A stretch of 64,000 nt of DNA from Akkermansia sp. (lineage in GTDB: Bacteria > Verrucomicrobiota > Verrucomicrobiia > Verrucomicrobiales > Akkermansiaceae): positions 35,488 through 99,487 of the forward strand of contig JAFVIC010000106.1 in assembly GCA_017477935.1 (NCBI GenBank). The letters are read 5' to 3'. This document shows positions 52,473 to 60,384 of this stretch, piece after piece. Position 1 is the stretch's first letter. Each line of letters begins with the position of its first letter. The position numbers and the translations under genes were made by a program. The notes under the pieces were generated by a model. That model was not told the DNA's origin and did not search any database. It saw nothing but the letters and a program-made list of their open reading frames with translations.

Positions 52473-52936
52473 TAATCACTCAGTACCGCACGGCTATTGA
52501 CTACCGCCGGCACCACACCGTGGGCAGATAAGCCCCTGCCACGCCTTTTTGCCACCTGTTCCATAATCTCTCATTTTCAAGCGTGTAACTAACCGACATC
52601 TAACACGCATACGCTTTGCCAAAAATCATCAAATTAGTTCAGTATGCTTATTGTGTGTTGTTTACGCATTGTTCTAACAATGTTCCACAAGCCTGCACCG
52701 TTTTTACCAAATCGGGACAAAAATATCAAGTTTACTTAACTATCCGAATCGTGTATGGCAAAAAAAATAAAAAGTCGTGGAACGCCCATGGAACAACACT
52801 TAACGTAGGGGCGAGACAGGCGAGGAACTAAAAATTTCTTTTCAGTGAGGGGAGAGCATGGCATATTCTCCCTCGCAACGCAGCCCCGGCACGAAAACGG
52901 GCGAAGCGAAGGAAAGATTTAACGAGGATACAAGCA
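52473..52936. other. AT-rich dnaA leader, possible origin or dnaA control region
   Basis: 464 bp without a credible gene. It holds a weak terminator at 52518-52550 and four copies of a TGTTCCAY-type word (52557 and 52681 on plus; 52777 and 52788 on minus). There is an AT-rich stretch at 52690-52775 with an A8 run, and an 11-mer GACATCTAACA (52595) that recurs in the Rrf2 promoter. I see no exact TTATCCACA box; TGTTCCACA at 52681 matches it at 7 of 9 positions. Confidence 0.5.
52518..52550 (+). terminator. Weak terminator after thiL
   Basis: CGTGGGCAG / CTGCCACG stem with one bulged G, an 8-nt loop, then GCC and five T. Confidence 0.45.
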
Positions 52937-54349
52937 ATGAACCAAATGGGAAAGGAAAGTAAGCTCTGGGGGGAGATAAAGGAAGATCTCCGTCGCCTGG
53001 GCAACGTGGGTGAGTATGGGTTCGAGTCTTATATCTCTCAGCTTACACTCAAGGCCGATACCGGCACCAAGCTGGTGCTCGAGTACCCGGCCGACATGTT
53101 CATCGACTGGGTCGAGACTTACTACTCAAACGACATACGCAACTCTGCAGCCCGCGTGCTGGACGCCGCCCGCGAGCTGGAATACGTAGCCGCCGGCACA
53201 GGTACAGGCACCATTGAAGCAGAGCCCGAAGAGGAGCCTGCAATCGTGAACACCCTGCCCGTCGCAGCCCGACCGGCAGCAAAGACCAAGCGCCGCAGCA
53301 CCAAAAAAGCCGCCGTCAACAGCGGGCTCAACACCGACTATACGTTCGACACCTTCGTGGTCGGCTCGAACAGCGAGTTCGCCGTGGCAGCAGCCAAGGC
53401 TGTGGTGAATGCCCCCGGCAGCATGTACAACCCCCTCTTTATACATGGGGCTTCCGGTATGGGCAAGACTCACCTGCTGCAGGCTATCGGCAACGCTATT
53501 CAGCAGAAGGACAGCGACACCAGCGTGCTTTACGTCACCAGCGAAGATTTCACCAACAACTACATCGACTCCATCTCCCGCCAGGGCGACTCGCTGAGCA
53601 ACTTCCGCCGCAAGTACCGCAAGGCAGATGTGCTCATCATCGATGACGTGCAGTTCCTTTCCCAGAAAGGCAAAACCCAGGAGGAATTCTTCCACACCTT
53701 CAACGCTCTTTTCGCCAGCGGCAAGCAGATTATCCTCTCCGCCGACTGCCCCGCCGGCAAAATCACCAAGCTCGATGACCGCCTGACCTCCCGCTTCGAA
53801 CAGGGGCTTACCGTTGCTCTCAACACCCCCGACCTCGAAACCCGTATCGCCATCCTGCGCAAGAAGCGCAGCATGTGGAAGAGCACCCTCATCAGCGACG
53901 AGGTTATCAACTACCTCGCCAAGAACATCACCCGCTCTGTCCGTCGCCTGGAGGGCGCGCTCGTACGCCTGGCCACCTTCGCCTCCTTCTCGCAGAAATC
54001 CCCCTCCATTCAGGACGCCCGCGTGCAGCTCAACGACCTGCTCAAGGAGGAGAAAACCACCGGCGATGTCACCATCGCTGACATTCAGCGCCGCGTGGCG
54101 GAGGAGTTCAACATCCGCGTGGCCGACATCAACGGCCGCCGCCGCACCGCCAACATCGCTCACCCCCGCCAGATGGCCATGTTCCTGGCCCGCCGCCATA
54201 CGCAGAGCTCCCTGCAGGACATCGGCGCAGCATTCGGCGGGCGCGACCACGGCACCGTCATTCACGCCGCCAAGACCATCGAAGAGAAGATGGAGCTCGA
54301 CCCTGAGCTGCGCAACGTCATCGAACGGATATCCGCCTCCCTCGCCTGA
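52937..54349 (+). CDS. dnaA: Chromosomal replication initiator DnaA
   Basis: 470 residues. Domain I at 1-80, a low-complexity linker (EAEPEEEPA, TKRRSTKKA) to about 130, an AAA+ domain with Walker A GASGMGKTH at 171-178 and Walker B VLIIDDVQF at 232-240, and the domain IV DNA-binding helix-turn-helix with ANIAHPRQMAMFLARR and FGGRDHGTVIHA. DnaA-ATP melts the origin. The start was chosen at the ATG after an A/G-rich leader (aacgaggatacaagca). An intrinsic terminator follows; dnaN is not adjacent. Confidence 0.95.
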   Translation: MNQMGKESKLWGEIKEDLRRLGNVGEYGFESYISQLTLKADTGTKLVLEYPADMFIDWVETYYSNDIRNSAARVLDAARELEYVAAGTGTGTIEAEPEEEPAIVNTLPVAARPAAKTKRRSTKKAAVNSGLNTDYTFDTFVVGSNSEFAVAAAKAVVNAPGSMYNPLFIHGASGMGKTHLLQAIGNAIQQKDSDTSVLYVTSEDFTNNYIDSISRQGDSLSNFRRKYRKADVLIIDDVQFLSQKGKTQEEFFHTFNALFASGKQIILSADCPAGKITKLDDRLTSRFEQGLTVALNTPDLETRIAILRKKRSMWKSTLISDEVINYLAKNITRSVRRLEGALVRLATFASFSQKSPSIQDARVQLNDLLKEEKTTGDVTIADIQRRVAEEFNIRVADINGRRRTANIAHPRQMAMFLARRHTQSSLQDIGAAFGGRDHGTVIHAAKTIEEKMELDPELRNVIERISASLA

Positions 54350-54381
54350 CATTGTAAGGTAGAACTCGTTAAATCTTTACG

Positions 54382-54415
54382 AAAACCGCTTTTCCTATCA
54401 GAAAAAGCGGTTTTT
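54382..54415 (+). terminator. Terminator of dnaA
   Basis: 12-bp stem AAAACCGCTTTT / AAAAGCGGTTTT ending in five T. Confidence 0.9.
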
Positions 54416-54418
54416 CGC

Positions 54419-54447
54419 TTGACAGGCCGACAGCCTATATGTTATAT
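54419..54447 (+). promoter_or_regulatory. Promoter of the Rrf2 regulator gene
   Basis: TTGACA (consensus -35), 17 bp, TTATAT; 14 bp to the ATG. Confidence 0.65.
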
Positions 54448-54460
54448 AGACATCTAACAT
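54439..54460 (+). promoter_or_regulatory. Candidate Rrf2 operator
   Basis: Perfect 6-bp inverted repeat ATGTTA / TAACAT with 10 bp between, covering the -10 box and ending 1 bp before the ATG. Fits autorepression, as with IscR and CymR. Confidence 0.45.
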
Positions 54461-54461
54461 T

Positions 54462-54917
54462 ATGATGAGAATCTCTACCAAAGGGCGTTACGCCCTGCGC
54501 ATTATGATAGACCTTGCTCACCAGAACGACGGTGAGCCGGTATCTCTCCGCTCTGTTGCCGAACGCCAGAACATCACGCTGAAATACATGGAGGGTATCA
54601 TGACCCACCTGCTGCGCGCCCAGCTGGTAGTGAGCATTCGCGGCAAATCCGGCGGTTACTACCTGGCCCGGCCTGCGGAAGACTACACCATCTATGAGAT
54701 TCTGAAAGCCGCAGAGGGCGACCTGGCGACCGTACACTGTCTTTCCACCCCCGCCAACATGTGCCCCATGTGCGAGGAGTGCAGCACCCTGCCGCTCTGG
54801 ACCGGCCTGCAGCAAGTCATCCAGAAATACCTGGAAAGTTATACCCTCGCCGACCTGAAGGGTGAGAAAAACGCGCTCCACTTCTGCGACAATAAACCTT
54901 TCCCGGCCGGGCAGTAA
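54462..54917 (+). CDS. Rrf2-family transcription regulator with Fe-S type cysteines
   Basis: 151 residues. Winged-helix N-terminus (STKGRYALRIMIDLA, GKSGGYYLARP) and, in the effector region, Cys93, Cys101, Cys104 and Cys107, resembling the cluster-binding triad of IscR/NsrR/RsrR proteins (IscR 92/98/104). It probably senses iron-sulfur, redox or NO state and represses its own gene through the repeat at 54439. Likely targets such as sufE (56.3 kb) are not next to it. Confidence 0.88.
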   Translation: MMRISTKGRYALRIMIDLAHQNDGEPVSLRSVAERQNITLKYMEGIMTHLLRAQLVVSIRGKSGGYYLARPAEDYTIYEILKAAEGDLATVHCLSTPANMCPMCEECSTLPLWTGLQQVIQKYLESYTLADLKGEKNALHFCDNKPFPAGQ

Positions 54918-54985
54918 CAGCAGCCCCGGAGCTGAGCACAAGCCACCGGCCACGCCAACTGCTGCTTGATATCAGTGCCGGGCGC

Positions 54986-55237
54986 TTAGCGAGCCTGCTC
55001 ATTCTTATCATCAGCCTTCTCCTCACTTGCGGGAGAGGGCGATTTCTTTTCATCCTGCTGCGCCTTCATGAGCTCCTCCTCGAACTCACGCCTGGCTTTT
55101 TTGAACTCACCCAGGCTGCGACCGAGGTTGCGGGCGATATCCGGCAAACGGCGAGCACCGAACACGACCAACACAACAATCAGAAAAATCAGCCATTGAG
55201 AAGGCGAGCCGAATTGAGCAAGGACAGGTTTCATCAT
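54986..55237 (-). CDS. tatA: Twin-arginine translocase subunit TatA/E
   Basis: 83 residues from the ATG at 55237, 6 bp after a TAGTAT box; a GTG two codons earlier abuts the -10 box and is unlikely. The TatA pattern is clear: short N-terminus, one helix (QWLIFLIVVLVVFGA), then the FGARRLPDIARNLGRSLGEFKKA hinge and amphipathic helix, and a charged tail. Builds the pore of the Tat system, which exports folded cofactor proteins. tatB and tatC are not nearby. Confidence 0.92.
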   Translation of the reverse strand: MMKPVLAQFGSPSQWLIFLIVVLVVFGARRLPDIARNLGRSLGEFKKARREFEEELMKAQQDEKKSPSPASEEKADDKNEQAR

Positions 55238-55243
55238 GCGCAC

Positions 55244-55272
55244 ATACTAGCACGCCACACGCGCGCGGGCAA
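55244..55272 (-). promoter_or_regulatory. Promoter of tatA
   Basis: Minus strand TTGCCC, 17 bp, TAGTAT, 6 bp, ATG at 55237; leaderless. Confidence 0.6.
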
Positions 55273-55359
55273 GCAAATTGTCTGCCGCTGACTCAATCCG
55301 TGCTTTACTTCGCCGGCTCATTATGGTAGGGTTCAGTCTTCCACCAGTCGGCGAATACC

Positions 55360-56271
55360 ATGAAGCAGTTACTTTCCATCGAAGAATTGACGGGCGAGCA
55401 GATTCAGAACCTGCTGGCACTGGGGCACAAACTCAAGGCCGAGCGCGGCAACCACAGCCTGCAACCGCTTGCCGGTCAGACCTGGGCGTTGATTTTCTCC
55501 AAGTCCTCCACCCGCACACGCGTATCGTTCGAGGTAGGTATTTCCGAGCTGGGCGGCCGCCCCATGTTCCTGTCGACCCGCGACATTCAGCTGGGCCGCG
55601 GTGAACCGATTAAGGACACCGCCCGCGTGCTGGGGCGCATGATACACGGTGCTGTTATCCGCACCTACGGTCAGGATGAAGTGGTGGACTTTGCCCGCTA
55701 CTCCCGGCTGCCGACCATCAATGCCCTGACCGACCAGGAACACCCCTGCCAGATTCTGGCCGACCTGCTGACGCTGGAGGAAAAATACGGTGTCGGTTCC
55801 TGGAAAGACATGAAGATATCCTTCCTCGGCGATGTGGACAACAACATGGGCCGCTCCTGGATGTGGGCCGCCAAGCGACTGGGCTTCACCCTTGCCCTGG
55901 CCGGCCCGGCTCACGCCCTGCCCAAGGCCGAAACCCTCGCCGCCCTCAACTGCCCGAACATCATCTGCACCACCGATGCCGCCGAAGCAGTGCGCGACTG
56001 CACCGTCATCAACACCGATACCTGGATTTCCATGGGTCAGGAGTCCGAGAAAGGCACCAAGGAGCAAGCCTTCTTCCCCTACCAGGTGAATGCCGAATTG
56101 CTGAAACTGGCCGCCCCCGGCCACAGCGTATTCCACTGCCTGCCGGCCTACCGCGGTTACGAAATCACCGACGACGTGCTGGAAGGCCACGCCCCCATCA
56201 TCTTTACCGAGGCTGAGAACCGCCTGCACGCCCAGAAGGCCGTGCTCTACACCCTGGCAACCTCTCGCTGA
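55360..56271 (+). CDS. argF: Ornithine carbamoyltransferase
   Basis: 303 residues. Carbamoyl-phosphate site SSTRT at 49-53 within FSKSSTRTRVSFE, HPCQ at 128-131, DTWISMGQE ornithine loop and HCLPAYRG. Catalyses ornithine plus carbamoyl phosphate to citrulline in arginine synthesis. No other arg genes here. sufE follows after 11 bp. Confidence 0.94.
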   Translation: MKQLLSIEELTGEQIQNLLALGHKLKAERGNHSLQPLAGQTWALIFSKSSTRTRVSFEVGISELGGRPMFLSTRDIQLGRGEPIKDTARVLGRMIHGAVIRTYGQDEVVDFARYSRLPTINALTDQEHPCQILADLLTLEEKYGVGSWKDMKISFLGDVDNNMGRSWMWAAKRLGFTLALAGPAHALPKAETLAALNCPNIICTTDAAEAVRDCTVINTDTWISMGQESEKGTKEQAFFPYQVNAELLKLAAPGHSVFHCLPAYRGYEITDDVLEGHAPIIFTEAENRLHAQKAVLYTLATSR

Positions 56272-56282
56272 CCCCCCTGCTC

Positions 56283-56693
56283 ATGAGCTTCAATGACCGC
56301 ATAGAGGAACTTCTTGATGATATGTCCATCTTCGAAGATTGGACAGAAAAGTACGAGTTCATCATCTCCCTGGGCCGCAAGCTGCCCCCCATGCCTGAGA
56401 AATACCGTAAGCCCGGCAACCTCATCAAGGGCTGCCAGAGCCGCGTGTGGGTGGGCACCGAGCTGGCTGACGGCAAGATGCTCATACAGGCAGACAGCGA
56501 CTCCCTCATCACCAAGGGGCTCATTGCTCTCTTCATCCGCCTGCTCAGCGGGCTTACTCCGGCCGAAATCATCAGCGCCGACCTCAAGCGCCTCGATGAA
56601 TGCGGGCTGAAGGAGCACCTCGCCTCCACCCGCGCCAACGCGCTCTCCACCATGGCGGCCACCATCAGAAAAGCCGCCGCCGCGCTGGCCTGA
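56283..56693 (+). CDS. sufE: SufE-family sulfur acceptor
   Basis: 136 residues, full family length, with the persulfide-accepting Cys51 in IKGCQSRVW and the family start EELLDDMSIFEDWTEKYEFII. SufE takes sulfur from the cysteine desulfurase SufS for Fe-S cluster assembly. No sufBCDS in the window. Between argF and the methyltransferase gene on one likely transcript. Confidence 0.93.
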   Translation: MSFNDRIEELLDDMSIFEDWTEKYEFIISLGRKLPPMPEKYRKPGNLIKGCQSRVWVGTELADGKMLIQADSDSLITKGLIALFIRLLSGLTPAEIISADLKRLDECGLKEHLASTRANALSTMAATIRKAAAALA

Positions 56694-56718
56694 GCCGCCA
56701 CCCGCCACAAGCCCCACC

Positions 56719-57600
56719 ATGTCTGCACTCTCAGAGCTTACCGACCGCAAAAGAGCCCTGCTGCCCCCGCAAACGGATGCGTACCGAGTGGCAGACGGTG
56801 CGCCCTGGCCCGGGATTTTCATCGATGCTCTGGCGGACCGCCTGCTCGTCTCGGTTCGCGATACCGGCGTGCCGCCCCCCCTGCGCGAACAACTGCTGCA
56901 GACCGGCCAACCGGTCTACCTGAAGCGGCTCGACAAAGATGTTAAAGACGCCCCCGAGCACCTTTGCGGCCCTGCGGCTCCCCTGCGATTCGAGATTCAG
57001 GAGAACGGTGTGCGCTATATCATGGACATGGCGGCAGGCTACTCGCAGGGCATATTCCTCGACCAGCGCGACAACCGCGCCGAGGTGCGCCGCCGCTGCC
57101 GCCCCGGCATGCGACTGCTCAACACCTTCTCCTACACCGGCGCCTTCTCCGTATGCGCCGCTCTGGCCGGCGCCACCACCACCACCCTCGACCTCGCCCA
57201 GCCCTGCCTGAGCTGGTGCCGTGAGAACATGGAGCTCAACCGCATTGACCCCACGCAGCACTTCTTCTGCAAGGGCGATACCCTGCACTGGCTTGACCGC
57301 TTCGCCCGCCAGGGCCGCACCTTCGATGCCATCGTGCTCGACCCGCCCACCTTCTCCCGCGATGAAAAAGGGCGCATCTGGCGCGTGGAGAAAGACTACG
57401 GCAAACTCGTAGCCAAAGCCATGGCCTGCCTGGCTCCCGGCGGTTGGCTGCTCTGCACCACCAACTGCCGCAAGGTATCGCACGCTCAGTTCCGCAAGCT
57501 TGTGCTCAGCGGGGCACCCGGCTGCCGGGTGACCGCCTCGCCCATGACCTTCGACTTCGACGGCGAAGATTACCTGAAAACACTCTGGGTCAATTCATGA
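56719..57600 (+). CDS. RlmI/RlmK-like SAM-dependent RNA methyltransferase
   Basis: 293 residues. The C-terminal part is the RlmI-type catalytic domain: GIFLDQRDNR, LLNTFSYTGAFSV (SAM loop) and AIVLDPPTFSR, the last holding the DPP motif of cytosine-C5/N-type RNA methyltransferases. Typical RlmI has an N-terminal PUA domain and is about 395 residues; here that domain is absent or replaced by a short segment. Target base unknown, rRNA likely. End of the argF-sufE unit. Confidence 0.85.
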   Translation: MSALSELTDRKRALLPPQTDAYRVADGAPWPGIFIDALADRLLVSVRDTGVPPPLREQLLQTGQPVYLKRLDKDVKDAPEHLCGPAAPLRFEIQENGVRYIMDMAAGYSQGIFLDQRDNRAEVRRRCRPGMRLLNTFSYTGAFSVCAALAGATTTTLDLAQPCLSWCRENMELNRIDPTQHFFCKGDTLHWLDRFARQGRTFDAIVLDPPTFSRDEKGRIWRVEKDYGKLVAKAMACLAPGGWLLCTTNCRKVSHAQFRKLVLSGAPGCRVTASPMTFDFDGEDYLKTLWVNS

Positions 57601-58013
57601 CGTCCCTCCCTCTGACTGTAACGAGCGATTTACTGTGATTGCGCCGTGTGCGTGGCCTCGATTTGCAGATAGAAACCCTCATAGGTAACCTTTACGGCTT
57701 CTCAGACGCAGAAAGGGACACGGTGCAACTACTCACTTTCTGAGGTCACGCTACGCACCATTACGTGCAAAAGATTGATATTCTTGGCACTATATACTTT
57801 TTCCGAAGTAATTGAACTAATCAGCCACAGCGAGAACGAAATTATTTTTTTTCACGCCCCCATATCTTGTAGCATTTTTCGTCAACCTCGCTTTGTCATA
57901 CGCATATCTTGCGAATCACACAAAATCGCGGCGACTCGCACGCTCAATGCGTTCGGGCAGAGTGCGGCAAGGGGTGGGTTTAGATTGTTTCTAATTTTGT
58001 GAATAACTAAAAC

Positions 58014-58061
58014 ATACAAGATATAGTGGCACAAGTGCGTGTATGCTACCATATTTAGAGA
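58014..58061 (+). promoter_or_regulatory. Pair of NrdR-like boxes upstream of nrdD
   Basis: ATACAAGATATAGTGG (58014-58029) matches 13 of 16 positions of the ACACWATATATWGTGT consensus; CTACCATATTTAGAGA (58046-58061) matches about 10. The 32-bp start-to-start distance is the usual three-turn spacing of NrdR sites. NrdR represses ribonucleotide reductase genes. Confidence 0.6.
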
Positions 58062-58092
58062 AACGGAAAGTCGCCGCGAAGGTATTTTTTTC

Positions 58093-58121
58093 TTGCTAAA
58101 TGGATAAAAATTTGCTAAAGT
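58093..58121 (+). promoter_or_regulatory. Promoter of nrdD
   Basis: TTGCTA, 17 bp, TAAAGT; start expected near 58128, about 95 nt before the ATG. A second possibility is TTGTGA at about 57998 with a -10 inside the first NrdR box. Confidence 0.45.
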
Positions 58122-58222
58122 TTGCGCCGTTCACCCACAAGAGTCGAAACACCCGGGGCTGCCGGCTGCGACTCAAGCAGTCGGGCTGCAAACAGACAAT
58201 TTACTCAAAAAACTCTCACGAC

Positions 58223-60334
58223 ATGATTATCAAGCGCAACGGAAAACGCGAACGCTTCGAGGCCTACAAAGTACAGCAGGCCATCGAAAAGGCATACCAC
58301 GCCTCGCAAGAGGAATACAACCCCCTGGTGTACGCCAATGTACTGGATGCCCTGAAACACGAAGAGTACCTGCCCGTAGAGAAGGTGCAGGACACCATCG
58401 AGCGCGAACTGATGCGCGCGGGAGCCTTCGAGACGGCCCGCAACTTCATTAAGTACCGATTCCTGCACAAGCTGCAGCGCGAACAGATAGCCGGCGTGTA
58501 CCAGGGCAACACCTGGGTGGACTGCAAGCAGACGATTGAAGAATACATCGGCAACACCGACTGGCGCATTAAGGCCAACTCGAACACCACTTACTCCAAC
58601 GCCGGTCTGGTGAACAACACCGCCGGTAAGGTAATCGCCAACTACTGGCTTGACCAGGTGTACACACCCGAAGAAGGTGCCGCACACCGCAACGGCGACT
58701 ACCACATTCACGACCTGGACTGCCTGACCGGCTACTGCGCCGGCTGGAGCCTGCGCAACCTGCTCAACGAAGGTTTCAACGGCGTGCGCAGCCGTGTGAA
58801 CAGCCGCCCGCCCATGCACTTCCGCGAGGCTCTGGGGCAGATGGCCAACTTCCTGGGTATTCTGCAGTCCGAGTGGGCCGGTGCACAGGCTTTCAGCTCC
58901 TTCGACACCTACCTCTCCCCCTACCTTTTCAAGGATCAGTTGCCCTACAAGGCCGTGAAGAAAGCCCTGCGCAACTTCGTGTACAACCTCAACGTGCCCT
59001 CCCGCTGGGGCCAGAGCCCCTTCACCAACGTCACCATCGACTGGACCGTACCGCGTGACCTGCGCGAGCAGTCCCCGTTCTCCGGCGGTGCTCACATCTT
59101 CGAGGGTCTGCAGGACGAAACCCTGCTGGCCATCGCCCGCGAACGCGGCGCCGAAAGCCTCACCTCGATGACCTACAAGCACTTCCAGCCTGAGATGAAC
59201 GTCATCCAGCGTGCCTTCTACGAGGTGCTTACCGAGGGCGACAGCACCGGCCAGCCCTTCACCTTCCCCATTCCCACCGTGAACATCACGGAAGACTTCG
59301 ACTGGGACGGCGAGAACGTGCCGCTGCTTTTCGAGAACGCCGCCAAGATTGGTTCCTCCTACTTCCAGAACTTCATCGGTTCGCAGTACAAGTTCGACGA
59401 GAACGGCAACCGCGTGATTGACGAGGATGCCTACAAGCCCGATGCCGTGCGCTCCATGTGCTGCCGCCTGCAGCTTGACCTGCGCGAACTGCTCAAGCGC
59501 GGCGGCGGTCTGTTCGGCTCCGCTGAAATGACCGGTTCCATCGGCGTGGTCACCATCAATATGGCCCGTCTCGGCTACCTGTACAAGGGCAACAAGAACC
59601 TGATGTACAGCAAACTCGGTGAGCTGATGGATCTCGCCAAAGACACGCTGGAGAAGAAGCGCGTGTTCATCAACACCCTCTACCAGCGCGGCCTGTACCC
59701 CTACACCAAGCGCTACCTGCCGCACCTGCGCAACCACTTCTCCACCATCGGCCTGAACGGCATCAACGAAATGCTGCGCAACTTCTCCGGCGACACCATG
59801 AACACGGCCAACCCCGAGGGTATCGCCTTCGCGGAGGAAGTGCTGCACTTCATGCGTGAACGTATTCGCGGCTACCAGGAGCAGACCGGCAACCTCTACA
59901 ACCTCGAAGCCACCCCCGCCGAAGGCACCACCCACCGCTTCGCCCGCGAAGACCTCAAGCGCTACCCGGATATCATCCAGTCCGGTACCCCCGGCCACCG
60001 CTACTACACCAACAGCTCGCAGCTGCCGGCCGGTTACACGCACGACCTCTTCAAGGCTCTCAAGATGCAGGACAAACTGCAGTGCTGCTACACCGGCGGT
60101 ACGGTGTTCCACATGTACATGAACGAGGCTATTTCCTCCCCCGAGGCATGCCGCGACATCGTGCGCAAGGTACTCACCAACTTCAAGATGCCCTACATCA
60201 CCGTGACCCCGCTCTTCTCCGTGTGCGACAAGCACGGCTACCTGAAGGGCCGCCACGACTACTGCCCGCTCTGCGACGAAGAGCTTATCGCCAAAGCCCG
60301 CGCCGAAGAGCAGCCTGAGCTCCCCCTCTTCTGA
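58223..60334 (+). CDS. nrdD: Class III ribonucleotide reductase large chain, lacking the glycyl-radical loop
   Basis: 703 residues from MIIKRNGKRERFEAYKVQQ, the conserved ATP-cone start; the frame opens 123 bases earlier without support. Order: ATP-cone (1-90), ten-stranded barrel with the finger-loop cysteines Cys413-Cys414 (RSMCCRLQLD), and a C-terminal zinc site (CDKHG, CPLC). It then stops at EEQPELPLF. In characterised single-chain NrdDs the zinc site is followed by the radical-bearing RVxGY loop; here that loop is a separate gene 50 bp downstream. Makes deoxynucleotides without oxygen. No Shine-Dalgarno. Confidence 0.95.
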   Translation: MIIKRNGKRERFEAYKVQQAIEKAYHASQEEYNPLVYANVLDALKHEEYLPVEKVQDTIERELMRAGAFETARNFIKYRFLHKLQREQIAGVYQGNTWVDCKQTIEEYIGNTDWRIKANSNTTYSNAGLVNNTAGKVIANYWLDQVYTPEEGAAHRNGDYHIHDLDCLTGYCAGWSLRNLLNEGFNGVRSRVNSRPPMHFREALGQMANFLGILQSEWAGAQAFSSFDTYLSPYLFKDQLPYKAVKKALRNFVYNLNVPSRWGQSPFTNVTIDWTVPRDLREQSPFSGGAHIFEGLQDETLLAIARERGAESLTSMTYKHFQPEMNVIQRAFYEVLTEGDSTGQPFTFPIPTVNITEDFDWDGENVPLLFENAAKIGSSYFQNFIGSQYKFDENGNRVIDEDAYKPDAVRSMCCRLQLDLRELLKRGGGLFGSAEMTGSIGVVTINMARLGYLYKGNKNLMYSKLGELMDLAKDTLEKKRVFINTLYQRGLYPYTKRYLPHLRNHFSTIGLNGINEMLRNFSGDTMNTANPEGIAFAEEVLHFMRERIRGYQEQTGNLYNLEATPAEGTTHRFAREDLKRYPDIIQSGTPGHRYYTNSSQLPAGYTHDLFKALKMQDKLQCCYTGGTVFHMYMNEAISSPEACRDIVRKVLTNFKMPYITVTPLFSVCDKHGYLKGRHDYCPLCDEELIAKARAEEQPELPLF

Positions 60335-60384
60335 TATCTCTTATCGAACCAAACCACTAACCACCAACCAATCATTTACACACC

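Larger units (their letters stand above)
57601..58222. other. 622-bp leader of nrdD
   Basis: No credible gene. The first 170 bp show nothing; from 57770 the DNA becomes AT-rich. Contains two NrdR-like boxes (58014-58061), a promoter (58093-58121) and a predicted leader of about 95 nt with GC-rich segments (58152-58192) but no convincing terminator. The word TTGCTAAA occurs twice, at 58093 and 58112. Confidence 0.55.

Noticed and set aside
52616..52831. A 71-codon frame in the dnaA leader
   Set aside because: Non-ATG start and codon use unlike the neighbours; it covers the repeated TGTTCCAY words.
53126..54352. A 408-codon minus-strand frame opposite dnaA
   Set aside because: Antisense shadow with Gly/Val/Ala-rich composition and no motifs.
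57775..58002. A 75-codon frame upstream of nrdD
   Set aside because: Non-ATG start, odd composition, no promoter, and it lies in the AT-rich regulatory leader.
58122..58222. Cobalamin or other riboswitch in the nrdD leader
   Set aside because: GC-rich repeats are present (CGGGGCTGCCGGCTGCG) but I find no conserved riboswitch core and no leader terminator.
58205..60256. A 683-codon minus-strand open frame opposite nrdD
   Set aside because: Composition (Gly, Val, His, Ala-rich) is that of an antisense shadow of a strongly biased gene, with no recognisable domains.
60335..60384. Possible frameshift or sequencing error splitting nrdD
   Set aside because: The large chain ends in a non-homologous tail (EEQPELPLF) and the small gene begins with its own ATG and about 20 linker-like residues; no continuous reading is restored by a 1- or 2-base shift as far as I can see.
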